Assembly (NCBI GenBank): GCA_036675505.1
Contig: JAKFEW010000110.1
Coordinates: forward strand, 58,179-122,178
Direction: 5' to 3'
Source of the DNA: JAKFEW01 sp036675505
GTDB taxonomy: Bacteria > Cyanobacteriota > Sericytochromatia > S15B-MN24 > JAQBPE01
DNA length: 64,000 nt
How positions within the stretch are numbered: the first letter of the stretch is position 1; each line of letters starts with the position of its first letter. Both the position numbers and the translations under genes were made by a program. Below the pieces are notes generated by a model that did not search any database, was not told the DNA's origin, and saw nothing but the letters and a program-made list of their open reading frames with translations. Positions 58,598 through 64,000 of the stretch are shown here, piece after piece.

Positions 58598-59074
58598 TCA
58601 CTCCCGGCCTTCGGCGCGTGCGGCCATGCATGCCGCGTCGAGCTCGCGCCGATCCAGCCGACCGTCGCGGTCCGCGTCGTGGCGATCGAAGCGGGCGCCC
58701 CCCGGGATCTCGTAGGTCGCCCGCTGCGCGAGCGAGGCTCGCACTTTCGCCGCGAGCTCGGCCCGGCGCGCTTCGCTACTCGGGCTCACGGTCTTGCCGG
58801 CGGCCTTCCGGGCGTCGATGGTGGCGATCGCGCGCTCCTGCGAGAGGCGGGTGTTGTCGAAGGCGACCAGCGTCAGGTCGATGAACTCTTTCCGGGTGAG
58901 GACGCCGTCATGATTCTGGTCACCCCACTCCAGCGCCTTCGCGACGCAGTCGGTGTCGGTCAGCTTCGACGCCACCTCGACGATGAACCGGTCCGGGTCG
59001 GACGCGGTCGGGACGAAACCCTCGCAGGCGGCGAGCGCGAAGACCGTGACCAGCAGTGCGGCGGCGAAACGCAT
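58598..59074 (-). CDS. EF-hand lipoprotein
   Basis: 158 residues from ATG 59074 (GGAGG 6 bases upstream). The lipobox is LAAC (Cys17). Two EF-hand loops carry standard calcium ligands: DQNHDGVLTRKE near residue 50 and DADRDGRLDRRE near the C-terminus. It should bind calcium at the cell envelope. Divergent from the metallophosphatase (57 bases between starts), so the two may share control. Confidence 0.82.
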   Translation of the reverse strand: MRFAAALLVTVFALAACEGFVPTASDPDRFIVEVASKLTDTDCVAKALEWGDQNHDGVLTRKEFIDLTLVAFDNTRLSQERAIATIDARKAAGKTVSPSSEARRAELAAKVRASLAQRATYEIPGGARFDRHDADRDGRLDRRELDAACMAARAEGRE

Positions 59075-59113
59075 GGAGACCTCCGGCGGTGGAAATGCTG
59101 CGAGGGGCGGATG

Positions 59114-59122
59114 TGGTATCAT
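59114..59122 (+). promoter_or_regulatory. Extended -10 promoter TGGTATCAT for a leaderless metallophosphatase message
   Basis: TGGTATCAT ends 9 bases before ATG 59132, which has no Shine-Dalgarno sequence. The transcript would start within about three bases of the ATG. Confidence 0.5.
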
Positions 59123-59131
59123 CCCGCGCGT

Positions 59132-60250
59132 ATGCGACCGACCCTCCGGGCCCTGCCCCTCCTCCTCATTCCCTGCCTGGCAGCCGCCCCTTCGCTGGCG
59201 GCGGTCGGGGCGATCGCCCCTTACCTCCAGGCAGGCACGCCCACGACCATGACCGTCATGTGGCGTTCCAGCGTTCCCGTGCCCGGTCAGGTGGTCTTCG
59301 GCCCTGTCGGCAGCACGAGCACCCGCGAGGTCCGCGGGCCGGTGGAGGCCGCCCACCAATTCCGGCTCGACGGCCTCACGCCGGGTGGCAGCTACCGCTA
59401 CGAGGCCTTCGACGGCGCCACGCGCGTCGGCGCGGGCACGTTCCGCGCCAACCTGCCGCCAACCGGCAACCGCTTCCGCTTCGCGGTCATCGGGGACACC
59501 GGCAGCGGCTCCGCTCACCAGCTCGCCGTCGCCCGCCGGCTCACGGCCTGGAAGCCGGACTTCGTTCTCCACACCGGCGACGTGATCTACGAGCGCGGCG
59601 AGGCCGAAAACTTCGGTCCGCGCTACTTCACGCCCTACCGTGATCTCATCGCGCGCGCCGTAGTCTACCCGAGCCTCGGCAACCACGACTACGGCAACGC
59701 CGGTGCGGCCAACTACCTGGCCTTTTTCGAGATCCCGCGCGCCACCACGGCCGAGACGGAGCGCTGGTACACGTTCCACTACGGCCATGCGCAGTTCTTC
59801 GGCCTCGATACGAACCGGCCGTTCGGCGAGGGCTCGGATCAGTATCGCTGGCTGGCCGCGCAGCTCAAGGCCAGCAAGGCCACCTGGAAGTTCGCTTTCT
59901 TCCATCACCCGCCCTATAGCGGCGGCGATCACGGCGCGAGCCACTATGTGCGCCAGGCCTTCGGGCCCCTCTTCGAGCGGCACGACGTGCAAGTCGTGTT
60001 CACCGGCCACGATCACCACTACGAGCGTACCAAGCCGCGCGAGGACTTCGTGAAGGACGGCCGACCGACCACCTACGTGGTCACGGGCGGAGGCGGGGCC
60101 TGGCTGCGCGCCGCGCGGCCGAAGGAGTATTCGGCCGTCGTGCGGTCGACCTACCACTTCGTGGGCGTCACCCTCGCCGGCGATCGGCTGAGCGCCGAGG
60201 CGATCGACGAGACCGGCGCGACTTTCGACGGCTGGACCGTCGATCGCTGA
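59132..60250 (+). CDS. Secreted purple-acid-phosphatase-like metallophosphatase
   Basis: 372 residues with a signal peptide (LRALPLLLIPCLAAAPSLAA). Residues 25-105 form a fibronectin-like N-terminal domain (TMTVMWRSSVPVPGQVVFGP). The metallophosphatase core has FAVIGDTGSG, LHTGDVIYERG, LGNHDYGN, FFHHPPY and FTGHDHHYER, the complete set of purple acid phosphatase metal ligands. It should hydrolyse phosphate esters outside the cytoplasmic membrane. With the phosphodiesterase at 2381 it suggests an ability to use organic phosphate. Confidence 0.9.
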   Translation: MRPTLRALPLLLIPCLAAAPSLAAVGAIAPYLQAGTPTTMTVMWRSSVPVPGQVVFGPVGSTSTREVRGPVEAAHQFRLDGLTPGGSYRYEAFDGATRVGAGTFRANLPPTGNRFRFAVIGDTGSGSAHQLAVARRLTAWKPDFVLHTGDVIYERGEAENFGPRYFTPYRDLIARAVVYPSLGNHDYGNAGAANYLAFFEIPRATTAETERWYTFHYGHAQFFGLDTNRPFGEGSDQYRWLAAQLKASKATWKFAFFHHPPYSGGDHGASHYVRQAFGPLFERHDVQVVFTGHDHHYERTKPREDFVKDGRPTTYVVTGGGGAWLRAARPKEYSAVVRSTYHFVGVTLAGDRLSAEAIDETGATFDGWTVDR

Positions 60251-60413
60251 TCGTGTCTTAATAAAACTTAATATGCGCCTGCCTGATTTCTCTGATCAGA
60301 ATACGCCCGGATCCGTGGAGCCTCCGGCTTTATGCGACGCACGATCGCCTGGCGGCGGGCGTTTGCCTGATTGGTGGGGAATCGATCGTCCGACCGATCC
60401 CAAAGCCCGCAAT

Positions 60414-60443
60414 TTGACACTTCTTCAGCCTCCCAGGTATATT
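60414..60443 (+). promoter_or_regulatory. str operon promoter
   Basis: Perfect -35 TTGACA (60414-60419), 18-base spacer, -10 TATATT (60438-60443) in an A/T-rich pocket. The strongest promoter in the window by consensus match; start near 60450. Confidence 0.8.
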
Positions 60444-60524
60444 AAAAGGTCCTTATGGGCTGATTAGGTCGTCCGGCCTGATTCCCCGAGGACCCGTTGA
60501 TCCCGCGCAACCCCTGGTCGTGGC

Positions 60525-60572
60525 GGGACCGTCCGGGAGCCCCGTACCTCGGTACCCAGGGCTCCCCGTCCC
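60525..60572 (+). promoter_or_regulatory. Long stem-loop in the rpsL leader
   Basis: GGGAC (60525), GGGAGCCC (60535-60542) and GTACC (60544-60548) pair in order with GGTAC (60551), GGGCTCCC (60559-60566) and GTCCC (60568-60572), giving a three-part coaxial stem about 90 bases before the rpsL start. It may be an attenuator or a site for feedback by a ribosomal protein (S7 in E. coli acts inside its own operon). Confidence 0.5.
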
Positions 60573-60660
60573 GTCCGCCCCCCTGGGCGCGGCGATCCGG
60601 CCGAACCAACGACCGTCGAGCGTCCGCACTCGGAACCTTTGATTCCTTAGGAGGAATACG

Positions 60661-61068
60661 TTGCCCACTATCAGTCAGCTGGTCCGTAAGGAGCGGGCCA
60701 AGGTGATCGTCAAGACGAAGTCCCCGGCTCTGAAGGCTTGCCCGCAGCGCCGCGGCGTCTGCACACGCGTGTACACCACGACGCCCAAGAAGCCGAACTC
60801 GGCGCTCCGCAAGGTCGCCCGCGTCAAGCTGACCAACGGCATCGAGGTGACGAGCTATATCCCCGGCGTCGGCCACAACCTGCAGGAGCACTCGGTGGTC
60901 CTGATTCGTGGCGGCCGCGTCAAAGACCTTCCCGGCGTCCGTTACCACATCGTGCGCGGCACCCTCGACGCCGCCGGTGTGAAGGGTCGCATGCAGTCCC
61001 GCTCGAAGTATGGCGCCAAGCGTCCGAAGCCCGGCCAGCCCGCGGCGGCCGCTGGTAAGAAGAAGTAA
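60661..61068 (+). CDS. rpsL: 30S ribosomal protein S12
   Basis: 135 residues starting at TTG 60661 directly after AGGAGGAATACG, an excellent ribosome site, which makes this rare start convincing. Conserved KSPALKACPQRRGVCTRVYT, KKPNSALRKVARVKLTNGIE, PGVGHNLQEHSVVLIRGGRV and DLPGVRYHIVRGTLD. The decoding-centre protein and target of streptomycin resistance mutations; the sensitive-type KPNSALRK is present. First gene of the str operon. Confidence 0.98.
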   Translation: MPTISQLVRKERAKVIVKTKSPALKACPQRRGVCTRVYTTTPKKPNSALRKVARVKLTNGIEVTSYIPGVGHNLQEHSVVLIRGGRVKDLPGVRYHIVRGTLDAAGVKGRMQSRSKYGAKRPKPGQPAAAAGKKK

Positions 61069-61084
61069 TAGGAGACAACCGACC

Positions 61085-61555
61085 ATGTCACGTCGTGGCC
61101 GCATCGCCAAGCGCCCCCCCACTCCTGATCCGGTGTTCCAGAACATCCTGGTGACCCGGTTCGTCAACACGATGATGATCATGGGCAAGAAGAGCCTCGC
61201 CGAGCGCATCTTCTACACGGCCCTGGAAAATGCCGCCACCCGTGCCGGCAAGGAGCCCCTGGAAACTTTCCAGAAGGCCATCCAGAACGTTCGCCCGTTG
61301 ATCGAAGTCAAGCCCCGCCGCGTCGGTGGTGCCACCTATCAGGTGCCCGTCGAAGTGAAGGCCGAGCGCGGCACCGCACTCGCCATCCGCTGGGTGATCG
61401 CCAACGCGCGCAAGCGCTCGGGCAAGTCGATGATCGACAAGCTCGCCGGCGAGTTCAACGACGCCGCCACCGGCGTCGGCGCCTCGGTCAAGAAGCGCGA
61501 AGACACGCACAAGATGGCCGAAGCCAACAAGGCCTTCGCGCACTACCGCTGGTAA
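61085..61555 (+). CDS. rpsG: 30S ribosomal protein S7
   Basis: 156 residues from ATG 61085 (AGGAGA upstream); the open frame begins earlier but the conserved start SRRGRIAKRPPTPDPVF is here. FVNTMMIMGKKSLAERIFYT, VRPLIEVKPRRVGGATYQVP and KREDTHKMAEANKAFAHYRW complete S7. Primary binder of the 16S 3' domain. 16 bases after rpsL. Confidence 0.98.
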   Translation: MSRRGRIAKRPPTPDPVFQNILVTRFVNTMMIMGKKSLAERIFYTALENAATRAGKEPLETFQKAIQNVRPLIEVKPRRVGGATYQVPVEVKAERGTALAIRWVIANARKRSGKSMIDKLAGEFNDAATGVGASVKKREDTHKMAEANKAFAHYRW

Positions 61556-61578
61556 GCGGTCAAGAGGAGAATAGGTAG

Positions 61579-63666
61579 ATGCCCAGGCAATTCTCGCTCG
61601 AAAACACCAGGAACATCGGCATTGCTGCGCACATCGACGCCGGCAAGACGACGACCACCGAGCGCATCCTTTTCTACACCGGCAAGGTGCACAAGATCGG
61701 TGAAGTGCACGAAGGCGCCGCCACGATGGATTACATGATCCAGGAGCAGGAGCGGGGCATCACCATCACCTCGGCCGCCACGACCTGCGCGTGGAAGGAC
61801 CACCGGATCAACATCATCGACACGCCCGGCCACGTCGACTTCACCATCGAAGTCGAGCGCTCGCTGCGCGTTCTCGACGGTGTGGTCACCGTGTTCTGCT
61901 CGGTCGGTGGCGTGCAGCCCCAGACCGAAACGGTTTGGCGCCAGGCCAACCGCTACAAGGTCCCCCGCATCGTCTTCGTCAACAAGATGGACAGGACGGG
62001 CGCGGACTTCTACCGCGTCGTCGAGCAGATGACTCAGCGCCTCAAGGCGAACCCGATCCCGGTCCAGCTGCCGATCGGCGCTGAAGAGAACTTCCTGGGC
62101 ATCATCGACCTGGTCACGATGCGCGCGGTCGTCTACGAAGACGACAAGGGCGAGAAGGTCATCGACGCGGAGATCCCGGCGGACATGCTCGAGAAGGCCA
62201 AGGAATACCGCCTGAAAATGGTGGAAGCCGCGGCCGAGCAGGACGATGCGCTCATCAGCAAGTACCTCGAGGGCGAAGAGCTCACCAACGAGGAGATCTA
62301 CTTCGGCCTGCGTAAGGGCTGCATCGCGATCAACCTGGTCCCCGTCACGTGTGGCTCGGCGTTCAAGAACAAGGGCGTCCAGCCCATGCTCGATGCCGTC
62401 ATCAGCTTCCTCCCGGCGCCCACGGACATCGAGGACGTGAAGGGCATCAAGCCCGACACCGACATCGAAGATACCCGCGCGACCTCGGACTCGGCGCCGT
62501 TCTCGGCCCTCGCGTTCAAGATCATCACGGATCCGTTCGTCGGCAAGCTGACCTTCTTCCGCGTTTACTCGGGCGTCCTGTCCGCGGGCAGCTACGTGTT
62601 GAACTCGGTCAAGGGCCAACGCGAGCGCATCAGCCGCATCCTCCAGATGCACGCGAACACCCGCCAGGAGCTCGGCGAGATCTACTGTGGCGACATCGCC
62701 GCCGCGGTCGGCCTCAAGGTCACGACGACGGGCGACACGCTGTGCGACGAGAAACACCCGATCGTCCTCGAAGCGATGGACTTCCCGGAGCCCGTCATCC
62801 ACGTCGCGATCGAGCCGAAGACCAAGGCCGACCAGGACAAGCTCGGCATCGCGCTGGGCAAGCTGGCTGAAGAAGACCCGACCTTCCGCGTCCACAACGA
62901 CCCGGAAACGTCGCAGACCATCATCTCGGGCATGGGCGAGCTCCACCTCGAGATCATCGTCGACCGTCTCCTCCGCGAGTTCAAGGTCGAAGCGAACGTC
63001 GGCAAGCCGCAGGTCGCCTACCGCGAGACGATCCGCAAGGCCGTCAAGCAGGAAGGCCGCTTCGTCCGCCAGTCGGGCGGTCGCGGTCAGTACGGCCACG
63101 TCTGGCTCGAGATCGAGCCGAACGAAGCCGGCAAGGGCTACGAGTTCATCAACAAGATCGTCGGCGGCGTCGTCCCGCGTGAATACGTTCCCGCGGTCGA
63201 CAACGGCGTCAAGGAAGCGCTGGCTGGTGGCGTGATGGCGGGCTTCCCGCTGATCGACATCAAGGTCACGATCTTCGACGGTTCGTACCACGACGTCGAC
63301 TCGAATGAAATGGCGTTCAAGATCGCCGGCTCGATGGCGCTCAAGGAAGGCGTGGCGAAGGCCAACCCGGTCCTGCTCGAGCCCATCATGAAGGTCGAAG
63401 TGGTCGTCCCCGAGGAATACACGGGCGACGTCATCGGCGACCTCCAGGGCCGCCGGCGCGGCGTGGTCGAGGGCATGGAAGTCGCCATGGGCTTGCAGAC
63501 CATCCGCCTGACGGTTCCGCTCGCGGAAATGTTCGGCTACTCGACCGACCTCCGGTCGGCCACCCAGGGCCGCGGCACCTACGCAATGGAGCCGAGCCAC
63601 TACGCCGAAGTTCCGAAGCTCATCGCTGAGGGCATCGTCGCGAAGTCTAAGGGCGTCAAGGTCTAG
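61579..63666 (+). CDS. fusA: Elongation factor G
   Basis: 695 residues, normal length. GTPase motifs: AHIDAGKTTTTERIL, RGITITSAAT, DTPGHVDF and NKMDRTGADF. Later domains include the conserved RQSGGRGQYGHVWLEIEP and GVVEGMEVAMGLQTIRLTVP. Drives ribosome translocation. 23 bases after rpsG. Confidence 0.98.
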   Translation: MPRQFSLENTRNIGIAAHIDAGKTTTTERILFYTGKVHKIGEVHEGAATMDYMIQEQERGITITSAATTCAWKDHRINIIDTPGHVDFTIEVERSLRVLDGVVTVFCSVGGVQPQTETVWRQANRYKVPRIVFVNKMDRTGADFYRVVEQMTQRLKANPIPVQLPIGAEENFLGIIDLVTMRAVVYEDDKGEKVIDAEIPADMLEKAKEYRLKMVEAAAEQDDALISKYLEGEELTNEEIYFGLRKGCIAINLVPVTCGSAFKNKGVQPMLDAVISFLPAPTDIEDVKGIKPDTDIEDTRATSDSAPFSALAFKIITDPFVGKLTFFRVYSGVLSAGSYVLNSVKGQRERISRILQMHANTRQELGEIYCGDIAAAVGLKVTTTGDTLCDEKHPIVLEAMDFPEPVIHVAIEPKTKADQDKLGIALGKLAEEDPTFRVHNDPETSQTIISGMGELHLEIIVDRLLREFKVEANVGKPQVAYRETIRKAVKQEGRFVRQSGGRGQYGHVWLEIEPNEAGKGYEFINKIVGGVVPREYVPAVDNGVKEALAGGVMAGFPLIDIKVTIFDGSYHDVDSNEMAFKIAGSMALKEGVAKANPVLLEPIMKVEVVVPEEYTGDVIGDLQGRRRGVVEGMEVAMGLQTIRLTVPLAEMFGYSTDLRSATQGRGTYAMEPSHYAEVPKLIAEGIVAKSKGVKV

Positions 63667-63680
63667 GAAACCACTCCGGG

Positions 63681-63712
63681 CCGCGGGGAATTCACGCAAG
63701 TTTTCCCCGCGG
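63681..63712 (+). promoter_or_regulatory. Hairpin between fusA and tuf
   Basis: CCGCGGGGAA pairs with TTCCCCGCGG (10 bp) around a 12-base loop, then TTTCC. It is placed 15 bases after the fusA stop and 48 bases before tuf. It may reduce read-through or protect the upstream message, so that fusA and tuf levels differ. Confidence 0.55.
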
Positions 63713-63760
63713 TTTCCGATAAAGAGTAGGTTAAGAAGGAAGAAAGGATCGTTTAACGAT

Positions 63761-64000
63761 ATGGCTCGCCAGAAATTCGAGCGTAACAAGACGCACGTGA
63801 ACATTGGCACCATCGGTCACGTCGACCATGGCAAGACCACCCTGACCGCCGCGATCACCATGACGCTGGCGGCGAACGGCCAGGCCACGGCCAAGCGCTA
63901 CGACGAGATCGACGCGGCTCCCGAAGAGAAGGCCCGCGGCATCACGATCAACACGGCGCACGTGGAGTACGAGACGGACAAGCGCCACTACGCGCACGTC
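63761..64000 (+). CDS. tuf: Elongation factor Tu (3' end beyond the window)
   Basis: The first 80 codons of EF-Tu: MARQKFERNKTHVNIGTIGH, VDHGKTTLTAAI (G1), RGITINTAHVEYETDKRHYA (G2 region). The rest, including DCPGH, is outside the window. Start ATG 63761 with a purine-rich but distant AAGGAAGAAAGGA. Last visible gene of the str operon. Confidence 0.97.
   Translation, partial: MARQKFERNKTHVNIGTIGHVDHGKTTLTAAITMTLAANGQATAKRYDEIDAAPEEKARGITINTAHVEYETDKRHYAHV

Larger units (their letters stand above)
60251..60660. other. 410-bp region upstream of the str operon
   Basis: No gene is seen. The first 160 bases are relatively A/T-rich and include the palindrome TCTGATCAGA (60291-60300). The str promoter is at 60414-60443, and the remaining 210 bases form a structured leader ending in AGGAGG before the rpsL TTG start. 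Confidence 0.6.

Overview
The window is 64 kb of very GC-rich bacterial DNA in which almost every base is coding. No tRNA, rRNA, insertion sequence, prophage or CRISPR array is visible. The cell has an outer membrane: the flagellum has P- and L-ring genes, there is a barrel-like exported protein ending in Phe, and several lipoproteins are present. Some features point towards the cyanobacterial branch without photosynthesis. These are a DUF1997 protein, a protein built of AMIN-like domains, and an RNA polymerase beta' subunit that is unsplit (1869 aa) but carries about 650 residues between its trigger-loop segments, the size of the cyanobacterial SI3 insert. I infer a non-photosynthetic relative of Cyanobacteria (Sericytochromatia-like) with moderate confidence; nothing seen names the species.

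Layout. 1-4.3 kb: GHL10-type glycoside hydrolase, HAD phosphatase and a secreted alkaline-phosphatase-superfamily enzyme; a barrel-like protein follows on the minus strand. 5.0-6.5 kb: fliJ and a fliK-like gene. 6.5-9.0 kb: a peroxiredoxin whose peroxidatic cysteine codon is TGA (probable selenocysteine), facing an NrdD-like protein that lacks both catalytic cysteines. 9.3-17.2 kb: AMIN-repeat protein, subtilase lipoprotein, second lipoprotein, GH35 beta-galactosidase and an alpha/beta-hydrolase without its serine. 17.2-33.7 kb: a minus-strand flagellar region with two flagellins, flhA, a membrane-anchored FliG-like protein, fliF, fliE, flgC, flgB, a FliA-type sigma factor, flgJ, flgI, flgH, flgA, flgG and flgF, followed by small unrecognised genes and a MerR-like gene.

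33.8-47.5 kb: ygfZ and iscS (Fe-S metabolism) are divergent. Then come a two-component system, a leader mini-ORF with lysine 2,3-aminomutase, recR and ybaB, an ECF sigma factor with a triple-zinc-finger anti-sigma protein, a DUF1997 protein, a MshEN-like protein, and the khpA-rpsP-ffh group. 47.8-56.7 kb: rpoB-rpoC. 56.8-60.3 kb: TPM-domain protein, EF-hand lipoprotein and secreted metallophosphatase. 60.4-64 kb: the str operon rpsL-rpsG-fusA-tuf, with tuf cut by the window end.

Regulatory style. At least six genes have a -10-like hexamer only 6-9 bases before ATG and no usable Shine-Dalgarno sequence, which suggests leaderless transcripts. Others have clear -35/-10 promoters (str operon, rpoBC, peroxiredoxin). 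Several intergenic spaces hold long perfect hairpins. The best candidates for new biology are the UGA-containing peroxiredoxin, the cysteine-less NrdD homologue, the FliF/FliG rearrangement, the flagellin Shine-Dalgarno hairpin and the unsplit beta' with its giant insert.
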